Part shown: positions 46,484 to 60,506 of the stretch, one piece after another
Numbering within the stretch: the first letter of the stretch is position 1
Layout: every line of letters starts with the position of its first letter
Source of the DNA: Ustilaginoidea virens
Lineage: Eukaryota > Ascomycota > Sordariomycetes > Hypocreales > Clavicipitaceae
Direction of reading: 5' to 3'
Assembly (NCBI RefSeq): GCF_000687475.1
Contig: NC_057318.1
Span: forward strand, 1,240,001-1,304,000
Length of the DNA stretch: 64,000 nt
The notes under the pieces: model-generated
The model's database searches: none
Seen by the model: the letters and a program-made list of their open reading frames with translations, nothing else
Told to the model about the DNA's origin: nothing
Made by a program: the position numbers and the translations under genes

Positions 46484-47329
46484 GATCAAAGTCACGCAGT
46501 CTTGGAAAAGTCAAGTGGCCGAGGAGGAGCATTCAGGTGCAGGAAATGGATCTTTTCATCAGGACTTGGTTACCATCATGTTGTCGACTTGGGCAATCAT
46601 GGTGAATGAACAGAGATAAGAAAAAGATAAAGGCGGGTTTAAACGGCTGAAAATGGAAATATTTAATATAAAAAAAATACTAGTATAAGAACCCTCATGA
46701 GAAAAAGACTTTTTATTTAATAACATACAATATCATTCTCATACTATCATACTCCGTACTCTTTCTTATATGCAATACTTTCGTATTCAAAAGTTTCAAA
46801 GTGATGAGTAAAACGACCCTCGTATCACGGGTGAGTCACGTGCGCTCGCCTATGTCTCGCCCTGACTTATTAGTGTGGCTCTCAAGTACGCGACTGTGCT
46901 TATGTCATACGTTATGGTGGGTATATAACGTTAACGTTAGTATGATCAGCCTCATGGCTATTAAATTTGAACTGAAAAGTATATTCAGAGTCCTTTTCTA
47001 AGCCTATTTACAAATAAATACACAAGAGTATTATATCCTTGGTCAAGGCCACTTTGCCCTTGATCTTGTATCGCCACCGTGTGATGTCTACCAAGTAATT
47101 TGTACAAGCCCGGCATCTTGTTGGCCTAGCCAGCCACCAGACACGACCGATAATGATGCCGAGGCTCGATAGCGACTTCCGATCTGCTCAACCAAAACCA
47201 ACCAAAACCAACCAAAACCAACCAAAAGCACAATAAGCTGTCTGCCTTATTGTCTGGCTGTTTGTTATTGTTTGTCGTCTTCTGCCGAGTCGTACCTGTA
47301 CCTGGTGCTAGCCATCCTCAGCTCACGGC
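46484..47329. other. AT-rich intergenic stretch
   Basis: From about 46600 to 47040 the DNA is clearly A+T-rich, with many TTTA/TATA runs and a TACTCCGTA at 46750. It looks like decayed repeat sequence, but I can find no ORF or paired terminal repeats. It lies downstream of the secreted cysteine-rich gene. Confidence 0.5.
47191..47230. repeat. Four tandem copies of a 10-bp ACCAAAACCA unit
   Basis: Three exact copies and one with a final change stand in line, about 100 bp beyond the stop of the secreted protein gene. Confidence 0.9.
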
Positions 47330-47692
47330 TTAGCAGAAGCTTGCGGCCCCAACGGGGATGCCACGCTTGCCGCAGAAGGTGCGCAGCTTAGCCAGGTCGC
47401 TGCACATATTTACAGTAAATATACTATTCTGGGGGCATTTTCCGTCTTTTGAAGCGCTCCGCGCGCAAGTGCAGGCCACTAGATCTTCGCACATGCCCTC
47501 AATAAAGAGACGGCCGGCGCCCGGCCTGTAAACTCTCTGAGCCAGGTCGATGTTGCGCCCGCAGTCATCGCATGCGACTATGCCCAGTTTACAGCTCTTG
47601 ACCCAATGGTTTTGTTGGGCCTGTGCGACAGGCACCAATGAGAGGGCAAGAGCAGCCAAGCCGGCAGTCAGGAACCCAGATACGCTAAGCAT
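47330..47692 (-). CDS. Small secreted cysteine-rich protein, effector-like
   Basis: This is a single-exon frame of 120 aa. Residues 1-26 form a clear signal peptide (Leu/Ala-rich core, AQA end at 23-25 or nearby). The mature part, about 95 residues, has ten cysteines (34, 41, 44, 68, 74, 76, 86, 97, 107, 120), which would allow five disulphides. No known domain is recognised. The size, cysteine content and position next to AT-rich DNA and repeats fit the profile of host-interaction effectors or antimicrobial proteins, but that is only inference. No in-frame codons upstream of the ATG at 47692 suggest a longer form. Confidence 0.7.
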   Translation of the reverse strand: MLSVSGFLTAGLAALALSLVPVAQAQQNHWVKSCKLGIVACDDCGRNIDLAQRVYRPGAGRLFIEGMCEDLVACTCARSASKDGKCPQNSIFTVNMCSDLAKLRTFCGKRGIPVGAASFC

Positions 47693-48031
47693 GGTTGCTT
47701 GTGCCGTCGTCTGGTAGGCTAGATGTGATTCTTCGAAATAGGAACTAGTCCGACGGAGGGCAATGCCGTGATAGTGATGGTCGTCCTTGAGTTTCCGCTA
47801 TTGAGTTTGCAAATGACGATGAGAAAGGACGGGAATGGAGGCCGGGAGGGGAGCTTGTTTCAATTTTATGCTTCTTCTTCTTCTTCTTCTTCTTCTTCTT
47901 CCTTTCTAGGGGCGGGTTGGGTTGGAGCTTTCGTGGCCACGTCAACCATCATCACCAGCGTCGTCGCTATATCCGGACAAAAGCCCGTTTGGCGGATAAG
48001 TAAAGTGTCGAAACGCGCCATGCTGGGAACT

Positions 48032-48109
48032 ACTTGATGCCTCACGTAACATTCATTACTTGATGCCTCACGTAATATTCATTACTTGATGCCTCACGTA
48101 ATATTCATC
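48032..48109. repeat. Three tandem copies of a 26-bp unit
   Basis: The unit begins ACTTGATGCCTCACGTAA and recurs at exactly 26-bp spacing (48032, 48058, 48084). Copies 2 and 3 differ from copy 1 by a C-to-T change (CATT to TATT) and the last copy ends differently. Each copy carries a CACGTAA core. Confidence 0.92.
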
Positions 48110-48402
48110 ACCTCCTGGCGTTCTGGATGACGTCCTCGAGCCCCCCCCCCCCCTTGGATGCCCCGAAACAAGCCATGTCGAATCTGGTCTTCTATCGATC
48201 GAGGCCTCATCGGCATGGTGCATTGGCCGCTTTGCCCCTCGTGTATGTACAAGTATGTAAAAGGCGAGCACAAGAATAAGCTTAAATGACCATCATGTAG
48301 GCCGGTCATTCCAAGTTCAACGCAGACCCCAAGGCTGGCGGAAGGCGACATGCAAGAGCCTCGTGTGTGGCCGCTGTAGGTGGCCCGCCTGCCAGCAGTC
48401 TA

Positions 48403-48541
48403 AACAATAATGCAAATCTATCCAATCCTAGCGTTGGTATCATTACTAGAACCCGCGCATCCGCGCCAAAGACCACCTGACAGATGCGCGGGTAAGAGTA
48501 ATGATACCAACGCTAGGATTGGACAGATTCGCATCATTGTT
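48403..48541. repeat. 139-bp near-perfect palindrome (59-bp arms, 21-nt loop)
   Basis: Left arm 48403-48461 pairs with right arm 48483-48541 without any gap. Six of 59 positions mismatch: a block of three (48448-48450) and three isolated A/C mismatches (48409, 48414, 48420). All isolated ones read as C-to-T change on the minus strand of the left arm. It could be a fold-back element or a small-RNA precursor. No flanking duplication was established. Confidence 0.93.
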
Positions 48542-49852
48542 GGTGGCGAAAGTGACTGTCTGGTACGACCGCATCCCACTCCTCAAAAGGTTACGCCCTC
48601 CAGTCTGTCGTCGTCGCGGCTAGAATGAAACAAGTTCGCTTGCTTTCCGCTCGTTCGAGAATCCATGGCTGCCGAGGAGTTTCGGCACTTGTTGGCAAGA
48701 ACACGTACGCGAGATTTCCGGCAGGCGAGTCCGGCATGGCTTGTGACGTGCGGCAGCCTTCTTACCTTGTGCAAATGAACGAATCCGCCTACAGCTGATT
48801 TTTTTAGTTTTGTTTTTTCCCTTGATGGCCGCCTGTGCGCATGCAAAAACGAAGTTTCCTGATGGCTCGGTCTTGCACCAGTGTGTGTGACGGTACATGG
48901 TTCTCGTCTTTGGCACGCTGTAGCGCCAGTGACCCGACCCATTGCACTGGTGCATCGTTCCAAGTCTTGATTTCCGTCAGGGTTCTTTCTCTCGCCAGCC
49001 TGCTCTTGATATACAGAGTCGGGCTGCTTTGCTTGTTGGGCACTCGCATTCCTGCATTGGGGTCGATTCATCCATCGAGGTCGTCTGCTCCGTTTTGTTT
49101 CTGCCGAGCTGTTTCTGGTCGTGATTCCCGCGCTCGTTGAGCTCTACGGGGACATTTTCCTTGAAAGCACTCCTGCATCGTGGTTGCCTCGTCGGCTGGG
49201 AGCGTCGTCGACTGAGAGAGAGCGTCGACTTTACTAATCTCAGATGCCGTTCTGTCTTCGTTTCCGTTTCCTGGAAATGGAAATGCAAGTCGTGGGTTAC
49301 CTGATAGATATCGGTCAAGTGGCCAAGTCAGGTCACCATGGCCGCGTGCACAGCAGCACAGAGTAGGGCAAGTACCTCATGTACCTCATGTACCTCCGTG
49401 TGCTGCAGTACGTACCTTAGGTACCTGCCCTGCTGTGAGGGGCACGATATGATATAGAGGAGGCTTGATTGAGCTAAGCTAGGATATGTGATGGTGGAGC
49501 GCCTATATTAGTAGATAAGGTCATGTGATACCTGCATTCGCTTCGCCCAATCAGCGGCTCTTTGGCTCTCGACTTCGTCCGCCAACGGTTTTTGATTGAC
49601 CCCAAGCAAGCATCTTGAACCAGCTCTGGAAGCCCTTCAACAGGCTCAATTGATCCCCGTCGGCCCAGATCCGCCAAATCCCCAACGACATCCATCTGCT
49701 TGCGGCATCCCGACCAGCCTCTCACCCCATTCGACTGGCTGCACCTCGTCACATAGATAGCCTGCAGCAGCCGCTCGTTTCCTCCCGGGAGGAGAGCAGC
49801 AGCACCCCATAACCCGGAAAGGCGGGAGGGGGCCGCTTTACAAGCAGCTACG

Positions 49853-50765
49853 ATGGCGTCGTCCAGCGCCACGCCGTCCGTCGCCGCCGATACAGGCTCA
49901 GGCACAGGCACAGGCAAGCCCGACGCGCACAGCCACGCAGAGCAGCAGACCCGACCCGCGGAACTGAGCAACGATCCCGCCCGCACGGGATTCGACCCGC
50001 AGACCAAGTGGTGGATCAACTACTTCAACATCCTGTCCGGCCGCATGACAAAGGAGGGCCAGTTCCACTACCGCGAATGGCGGTACAGGGTCCACGAGGA
50101 GCGCGACTGCCGGCGCTGCGAGGAGTACCGCGACTGGCTCCTGGCCTACTCCCCCACGGTGCGCTTTCTTTCCGAAAAGATCCGCGACCTCGACGGCAAG
50201 ATCGACGCCTCCAACATCGTGTGCCGGCGCTGCCCCTCGCGGCTGGAGCCGGACGGCACCGTGCACCGCCAAGCCGGGGGGTTCGACCCCAACCGCGGCC
50301 TCTTGGTTTGTGCCAACGAGATGCGGGACCGCAAGCACATGGAAGACACTGTGGCGCACGAGATGGTGCACGCCTGGGATCACCTGCGTTGGAAGATGGA
50401 CTGGACCGGAGACAAGGACCTGAAGCACGCAGCATGCACAGAGGTGAGCCGTTCTTGCTGCCACCTACCTCTCTGTGCCTATCCCGACTCACTGGACGTG
50501 AGGCTGAAAAGACAAACACACTTACAAGTCTGTGCAGATCCGCGCTACCATGCTAAGCGGCGAGTGTCGTTGGACACGAGAAGCCCTCACCCGTGGCCAG
50601 TGGTCAGTAACCCAGCAATTTCAGAACTGTGTCCGAAGGAGGGCCACGCAATCCGTCCTGGCCCGACCACGCTGCAAGGACGAAGCCCAAGCCGCAAAGG
50701 CCGTAGACGAGGTATGGGACTCGTGCTTCTCTGATACCAGACCGTTTGATGAGGTGTACAGGTAA
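49853..50765 (+). CDS. ATP23: Mitochondrial inner-membrane metalloprotease Atp23
   Basis: Atp23 resides in the intermembrane space, processes subunit 6 of ATP synthase and helps assemble the Fo sector. Exons 49853-50443 and 50538-50765 join at GAG|GTGAGC and TGTGCAG|ATC to 272 aa. The zinc-protease motif HEMVH is at residues 169-173 and the catalytic Glu is present. Cysteine pairs (CRRCEEY, CRRC) and the C-terminal block [12 protein letters not shown]...[10 protein letters not shown] are typical. The first 45 residues are a variable Ser/Ala/Gly-rich extension. The reading frame is GC-rich and not otherwise unusual. Confidence 0.96.
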
Positions 50766-51287
50766 AAATCGATCCCACGCCGGCTGCAATCAGTCACTCG
50801 TGGTGTCGTGGTTTCCCTTCCTTCCCCTTGCATGTACGGTACGTCGCTGAGATCGAGCCATTCTTGGCACGACGACTTGATGCTATGCTTTGAATTCAAG
50901 CGGTCAGGGCGGCGGAAGAAACCATGCCCATGCCGCTACATAGCAAACTTGAAATTTACAGCTGGTCGTATCCTGCTCCGCTCGATACTCGTATTTTCAG
51001 AGACATTCATGAAGACTTGGTGCGCCGCATGCTAGCGATGGGAAGAAGAAGGAAAATAATAATAAAAAAAAGGGGGCAAAAAAGGGCAAAAAAAAAAGAG
51101 AAAAAAGAAAAGAAAAGAAAAGCCCAAAACTCCACATGATGCCCGTAAACACCCCCGATATTTCCATTTCCGTATGTACACATCACTTCCCGCCCTCGCT
51201 GCATGAGGGACTTGCCGACCCGCGCAAATGGCAACGCAAAATAGCTGCCATCGAGTACTTGTCGCCGCCCGGTGCTTTCGTTTCTCG
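50766..51287. other. Convergent 3' region of ATP23 and IPL1
   Basis: No gene is seen. An A-rich stretch at about 51050-51125 lies roughly 160 bp beyond the kinase stop on the minus strand. Confidence 0.6.
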
Positions 51288-51456
51288 TCAGCATCCCTTC
51301 TCGCGATTCGTAGCCCGCTCCCCCTTGACGCAATGCTTTACGATCCAAGGGTGAACCTGCACTTGGTCTAGCGAGATTCTCTTCTCGGGGTCCAGAACGA
51401 GAAGCTGCATTTTTTGCCTTTGGTCAGCATCCAACTAAGAAAGAGGCCATGTCGCG

Positions 51457-51492
<36 letters not shown>

Positions 51493-52829
51493 GCCCATCG
51501 AGATTTGCGCCGAAGCCGGAAACACTTACCCTCTTGATCAGGTCACTGGCCTCCCGGCTGACAAAGGACGGAATGGTCATGTCTGCCCTGGCAATCCTTC
51601 GGTGCGTCATGACAATCGTGTCCTCGAACGGGGCCTCGCCGACCAGAAACTCGTAGGTCAAGACACCAAGACTCCACAAGTCCACCTTTTCGTTGTAGTA
51701 GTTGTCGGAGCCGCCAGACTTGATCATCTCGGGAGGCAGATAGTCCAGGGTCCCGCACAGCGTCTTCCTCCGGTTGTTGGGGGCGTGCACGCTCCAGCCA
51801 AAGTCTGAGATTTTGAGCTCCCCGTGGATGCCCACCAGTATGTTCTCGGGCTTGATGTCCCTGTGGATGACGTGCTTGCGGTGCAGATATCTCAGGGCCG
51901 ACGCCATCTGGGCAATGTACTGCGCGGCCTTCCACTCGGGGAAGCGGTTCTCCCTGCGGAGGTGCTTGTAGAGCTCCCCCTTGCCGGCAAACTCGAGGAT
52001 CAGGAAGACGCGCTTGTTGTCGTGGAAGTGGCCAAACATCTGCAGCACGTTGGGATGGCGAAGGTTGCTCTGGATCTCAATCTCGCGGCGCACTTGGCGC
52101 TCCACGCCCCCGGACTGCAGCTCGTTCTTGTGCAGCACCTTGAGGGCGCAGATGAAGCCGCTGCTTCGTTCGCGGGCGAGATAGACGCGGCCAAACTTGC
52201 CCTTGCCGAGGGGGCGGCCGATTTCGAACATGCCTAGGTGGAACTGCTTCGGTCCCCGGGGCTGCTGGACCAGAGCGGCGGCGGCGGCGGCGGCAGCCTT
52301 GGTATCGGAGTCGTCGGCTTCCTCGACCGAAGAGGCTCTTGCTGCCGCTGCCGCTGCCGCTGATGCTGATGATGCTGTCGAGGGCAGCGGCTTGCGCGTC
52401 GGGGAAGCCGGGTTGTTGGCTTTCCGCTGGGCCGCTTGCGAGGGAAGCGTCACGGCCGCAACGGTGCTGTGACTGTGAGCCTGCGACTGAAGGGCGACCT
52501 TGTACAAGTTTGTCCGGGAACTGCCCTGGGGGAAGTGCGCCGCCGACGTGGATGTGGATGTCGCCGTGGTCTGGGAGGCAGTAAGTCTCTGGTTCCGTAG
52601 CTCGCGTGCAAAAAACCCCGGACGCCCTTTTTTTTCTTATTTTCTCTGCTTCGTTTTCTTTTTTCTCTTCTTCCCCTTTCCCCTTCGTTCCTGTTGACTG
52701 AAGGGGAGGGGGGCGGGTGTCATGGCTCACCTTGCTCTTGGCATAGAGTCGAGTAGTGCCCTCGCCGCTGTCGTTCTCATCGTGGACGGCCAACCGTTCA
52801 AAGCGTGTCTCGAGCGTGCGGGCAGCCAT
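51288..52829 (-). CDS. IPL1: Aurora-family protein kinase (Ipl1/Ark1)
   Basis: This is the catalytic subunit of the chromosomal passenger complex, which corrects kinetochore attachment. Exons 52829-52731, 52498-51530 and 51404-51288 join to 394 aa. Kinase landmarks are GKGKFGRVY, the ATP Lys in ALKVLHK (about 153), HRDIKPEN (about 245-252), DFGWSVHAP (about 265-273, the Aurora-specific form) and the activation-loop RRKTLCGT with Thr near 279. The last exon encodes [16 protein letters not shown] and [11 protein letters not shown]. The N-terminal 110 residues are Ala/Ser-rich and disordered, with poly-Ala runs from GCC/GCT repeats. Intron 2 (51529-51405) contains a 31-nt T tract on the coding strand (A at 51457-51487). 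Intron 1 is 232 bp and could hide a small exon, but the frame closes without one. Confidence 0.95.
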
Positions 52830-56343
<3,514 letters not shown>

Positions 56344-57321
56344 ATGGATCACCCCGACACCGCCGAGCCGTCCCCCTCGGCGGCACGCGCCCTCCAAGTC
56401 GCCACCAGGTCCCACACCCAAGGCCGCTTCACCGTCTCGACCCGCAAGCTGCCCATCTCCAAAGCCGGCGCCATCGACCGGCTCACCGAGCAGATCGGCA
56501 TCCCCGTCCCCGAGATGATCTTTGGCGACAACCTCGTCTCCGTCGTCCACCGCCCCACCGGTTGGTCCATCGAGTTCAACACGCCCGACGCCCTCGACGC
56601 TGTGGATAAGACCGGCGAGAGGATGCTCAAGGTCGCCTACGCGCGCGACTGGGAGAGCACGCGCGAGGCCCAGACCCAGAAGATCAAGCAGGTCGTCCGG
56701 CCCTACGACTGGAGCTACTCGACCCGCTATGCCGGGTCGGTGCGCCAGCCCTGCGCGGCCGCCACGTTCCGGCCCACCGGGGACAAGATCCCCCTCGAGC
56801 TGCTCAAGCGTCGCGACCCCATACTCTTCTTCGACGAGGTCGTCCTGTACGAGAGCGAGCTGGACGACAACGGCGTGTCCGTCTACAGCGCCAAGGTGCG
56901 CGTTCACGACAAGAGGATGCTGCTGCTGTGTCGGCTGTTTATGCGCCTGGACAATGTCCTCGTGCGCATCCGCGACACGAGGGTCTACGTCGACTTTGAG
57001 ACGGACCGCGTCGTGAGGGAGTACACGGTCAAGGAGGCCGAGTTTGAGCATGTCAAACAGGTAAGAGCTGACCAGGCACTGCTTGATCTGATCCTTTGCC
57101 CATCATGCCAAGACGACAGACGGACGGACAGACAGACGGACAGACAGAGAGAGAGTCTCGGGCTGATGCTGATGCTGATCTGATTCTTTCCTTCCTAGAA
57201 ATTACACTATTCGGGCCTCTTGCAAGATGACATCACCATTGGGCTGCGCGACCCCAACCAGCTGGACCCCCTGCTGAGTGTAGTGGAACAGAGAGTCGAA
57301 GAGGTCTGCCTAGCTGCCTGA
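56344..57321 (+). CDS. TIP41: Tip41-family regulator of TOR/PP2A signalling
   Basis: Tip41 binds Tap42/PP2A-type phosphatase modules and relays TORC1 signalling. Exons 56344-57060 and 57199-57321 join to 279 aa, the usual length. Conserved blocks are STRKLPISKAGAIDRL, IPVPEMIFGDNLVSVVHRPT, EFNTPDALDAVDKTG, LKRRDPILFFDEVVLYESEL and LFMRLDNVLVRIRDTRVYVD. The intron has GTAAGA and CCTAG ends and contains a GACAGACG-type simple repeat (about 57112-57150). The start is fixed by the ATG directly after the C-rich leader. Confidence 0.96.
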
Positions 57322-57908
57322 TTTGACCACAGGCAACGCAAGCAACAAGCTGGAGAACCCCCCGAGCTCGGGAAAATACCAGCAACAGCAATCAACTTAC
57401 GGCCTTCACAAGGGGTGTCTATAGCCGGTCGGTCTGCATGCTTTCTTTTTCCCTTCAAAGAACTTGCTGCTGTATGACCGGCGCGAACGCCGGTGTCTAT
57501 CTCTCAGACACACCGTCCCAAGGGTTGGTTGGGTAAGGCCACAACTTCATCGTCAAATCCCTTCCCATCTACGCAACAGAGGCCATGGGAATTGCTAAAA
57601 GCAGAACGCTCGCCTGAAAGCTCGCCTGAACACTCTCCTAAACACTCACCCTCCGCCTCCGCTAACGGCATCTCAACGCGACGACCCCAAGCCTAAACCA
57701 GTGTAAAAGAAAACTAGAATGCTCAAAACATGCATCTTTTCTTTCCAAACCCGTCGCTCCCCCCCAACCCATTGCTCCCATGCGCCATAGCGTCGGTAAC
57801 GGATCACGCCGTTTTCAGATACAGATAGGAGCCAAGAAATATAAAAAAAGAACCCAAATCAAAAAAAAAAAAAAAAAAAAAAAAAGACACTGTCAAAATG
57901 TGCCATGA
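57322..57908. other. Convergent 3' region of TIP41 and the basic protein gene
   Basis: No gene is seen. A 25-nt A tract at 57861-57885 lies 24 bp beyond the minus-strand stop. Confidence 0.6.
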
Positions 57909-59756
57909 CTATCGAGCCCCCTGTGGTGACGGCGGCTCAGCAACCTCTTCGAATGACAGCTCCCACTGGTCAACCTCCCTGAACTTCTTGGTAGCCTTCT
58001 TGAGCTCGTCTGCGTTTTGAACATCTGCAGCCATAGAGGCCGTATCAAAGGTGTCGTCAGGCAGGGGCTGGAACCGGCTGTTGTCGCCCTCGCCCTCGCC
58101 CTCGCTTCCGTTTTCCTCGTTTTCCTTGTCTTCCCTGCGATGGCGGTATGTCTTGCCGGCAGCTCGAGCTGAACGGCGCACTGGCACCACAGTTTGCCTT
58201 GCTTTCAAGACGCCGTTTGCTCCGAGTTGGCCGGCACGGCTGGAGGGTCGGCTATTACCCTTTCGCCTCCCGGGCCGAGCGTCTCGGTAGGATGGTTCGT
58301 CTCCTTCATCTGTCTCGTCATGGCCCTCACTGTCCAAATCGAGTTCGTCGCGGGTCCTCTTGCAGCGTCGCTTCGGCAGGAGATTCGTCAAGTCTGCGGT
58401 AGTAATCTTGGGCGACTGCCGGTGTTTCCTGTTGGCGCTCCGGCCTCTTGTAGCTACGAGGTCTGGAGAATGTGTCAAAGAAGGTGGCGAGGAAACATCC
58501 GAAAAATTTCCGTCGTTGCGGAGAGGTGTCGTGGTGGAAAGGCGGCGGCGCCTCTTGGCCAGGGAGCGGATATCGGGCCCAAGGTTTCCATGATCGGCCT
58601 CTGAGTCACTGCTTGCCGGAGGCGCTGTAATCTCGTCCATGTTCATCGGAGTAACAGCCCGGGCAGGGAAACGGCTGACAGCGGGTGGCGGCGGCAACGG
58701 CGGCGGCGGGGATGGGGACGACAATTCGGAAAGCTCAGAGTCGCTGTTCATGTCCAGGCCGCCAGTTGACTCAACTCGGGTCATCTTCTCGGGTCCATCC
58801 TTGTCATATTCTAATTCATCTCGACTCTTCCGCTTCCTCAGAGACCGTCTGCGAAGCTCGGGGGGGCTTTCGAGTCGCTCCACGGGCTGCCGACTCGGTC
58901 GAGACGGGCGTCTGTTGTTCAGAGGGGTTGATTCCAGCTCGGGGGCAAATTCAGCCTCGCTTTCCAGCTCGGAGTCCCAGACGACACTGCCGGCTCGGCT
59001 GCTGTTTACGCTGGCAGCCACGCTGCCAGTCCGCGACCTGGCGCGTCGCGCCGTGCCCAAAATGCTGGGTTCCCTGGCCCGGCGCCGGAAAACACCAATG
59101 TTGAAGGAGGAGCTTACGCCAGGAGGATTGCCTCCCCTGCTGCTGGGTCGAATAGGCGGGTCGCTGCGCCCAACAAAGCTGGATTGTCGCGATCTGGGCC
59201 TGCGTTCGACGTGGCTCGGCGTCGCGGAGGAGCTGGCTGCGGAGGGGGCTGCGGAGGGGGGAGCTTCTGGGATGTCGCCGTCGGCGAAGCTGTCGCCCAG
59301 ATTCCCAAACACGTCATCGTCTGCCAGATCCAAGCCTGTAGTGTCCCTTCTCATCGACGGCGTGGCGATGTTGAGCTCGGGTGAGCGCCTTGGATCGTCT
59401 GGTCCGCCCGTCGAGTTTGCCCGGCGTTTTTCTGAGCGTCCGACTGATGCATCCCGACTCTGTGCGGTTGATTTGGCCTGGCGGCTCCCTGCGCGCTCGG
59501 CAGACGCATTCCGGCTTTGCGTCGGGGAGTTTCCCCGACTGTTCTCTGCTCGCCCACTTGATGCCTTTCGACTCTGTCCGGCCGGTTTGGGAGCCGCACG
59601 CCCCTGCTGGTCTGAACGGAGCCGAGCCCTCATGGAGCGCGTCGTCCTTGAGCGGCCTCTGTTCGCGCCCTGCTGGTCACTGCCGTCAGCCACCGGCTCC
59701 ATGGTTTTCAGCTCCGTTGACGGCGGCGCCCGTTTCGCCCGCTTAGGTCGAGGCAT
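57909..59756 (-). CDS. Basic, disordered, probably nuclear protein with 19-aa repeats
   Basis: This is a single exon of 615 aa. I do not recognise a family. It starts MPRPKRAKRAPP and is rich in Arg, Ser, Pro and Asp/Glu throughout, so it is probably disordered. Residues 61-117 are three imperfect tandem copies of a 19-aa unit starting QSR(K/N/D)AS. Basic clusters (RRRSLRKRKSRDE, LPKRRCKR) resemble nuclear signals. ITTADLTNLLPKRR and the C-terminal KKFREVDQWELSFEEV look like short conserved motifs and may be partner-binding sites. No zinc finger or enzyme domain is visible. The long uninterrupted frame and patterned sequence argue that it is real. Confidence 0.75.
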   Translation of the reverse strand: MPRPKRAKRAPPSTELKTMEPVADGSDQQGANRGRSRTTRSMRARLRSDQQGRAAPKPAGQSRKASSGRAENSRGNSPTQSRNASAERAGSRQAKSTAQSRDASVGRSEKRRANSTGGPDDPRRSPELNIATPSMRRDTTGLDLADDDVFGNLGDSFADGDIPEAPPSAAPSAASSSATPSHVERRPRSRQSSFVGRSDPPIRPSSRGGNPPGVSSSFNIGVFRRRAREPSILGTARRARSRTGSVAASVNSSRAGSVVWDSELESEAEFAPELESTPLNNRRPSRPSRQPVERLESPPELRRRSLRKRKSRDELEYDKDGPEKMTRVESTGGLDMNSDSELSELSSPSPPPPLPPPPAVSRFPARAVTPMNMDEITAPPASSDSEADHGNLGPDIRSLAKRRRRLSTTTPLRNDGNFSDVSSPPSLTHSPDLVATRGRSANRKHRQSPKITTADLTNLLPKRRCKRTRDELDLDSEGHDETDEGDEPSYRDARPGRRKGNSRPSSRAGQLGANGVLKARQTVVPVRRSARAAGKTYRHRREDKENEENGSEGEGEGDNSRFQPLPDDTFDTASMAADVQNADELKKATKKFREVDQWELSFEEVAEPPSPQGAR

Positions 59757-60506
59757 GACGAACGAGAACGAGACCGAGACCGAGACCGCAATAAGCCGTG
59801 GCGAAACGTCAACAACAGTGCAGGGAACTCGCCCGGCTCAGGCAAAGCCTCCCGGTACAATTATCTCGCGGTATCAGGAGGAAAGGAAGGGTGGGAGGCG
59901 TGTAGAAGAAAACGTGATTGCGCGTGGAAGGAGGGGATATTTTGATATTTTGGCAAGTGCAGTTCAGTCAGTCGACGCGTCGCGACGTCGTCGTGTGCAA
60001 GTGGGGCAGGGCGTAAGTGGGCCCCACTCACTTTGCCTGGTACGGAGTACTCCGTACAATTTGGCCCGTATGGTTAACGTCCATTGGCTGGTCGTGCCGT
60101 CTACCAGCAGCTTACAATCTTGCGGAGGAAGGAGCACGGACTCGGACTCTGGATGCGGAGTGCGGAGCACCGAGTTTGTGCCAACAGCGACAGCCTGTGT
60201 CGCACTGGTTCTTGTTGTTATTTTTTCTTTATTTCCTTGCACGAGATCTTAATGTCGAGAAATTACGCGGTTCGCCTTGTCTCCGGAAACCATGTTTCCA
60301 ACGTCGTATTGTCATGTGAGATCCCCCAGCTAGTGTACACTCCGATCTTACAGGCTTCTTCCTTGTCATACGTATGTTCTAGACCATCGCATGTCATGTC
60401 ATGCATCGCTCAAGGACCATCTATATATATACGTTTGATGGGAAAAGCGGGGAAGAGAAAAAAAAAAGAACAAAAAAAGAAATCAGAAAACAGGGCCAAC
60501 CACCCT
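59757..60506. other. Upstream region of the basic protein gene
   Basis: 750 bp with no gene. It contains the overlapping palindrome TACGGAGTACTCCGTA at 60041-60056. Confidence 0.6.

Larger units (their letters stand above)
47693..49852. other. Gene-poor interval with repeats
   Basis: About 2.2 kb between the secreted protein and ATP23. It holds a TTC microsatellite (about 47872-47901), the 26-bp tandem repeat (48032-48109), a 13-nt C tract (48141-48153), the hairpin palindrome (48403-48541) and a TACCTCATG/TACGTACC cluster (about 49370-49425). ORFs of 60-160 codons on both strands at 48600-49320 overlap each other and lack domains, so I do not call them. Confidence 0.55.

Noticed and set aside
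48583..49071. Overlapping frames on both strands at 48.6-49.3 kb
   Set aside because: Mutually overlapping, no signal peptide or domain, no splice structure.
58639..60252. 537-codon plus-strand frame
   Set aside because: Antisense to the basic 615-aa protein and biased in Arg/Ser/Leu; the minus-strand frame has better-patterned sequence and motifs.
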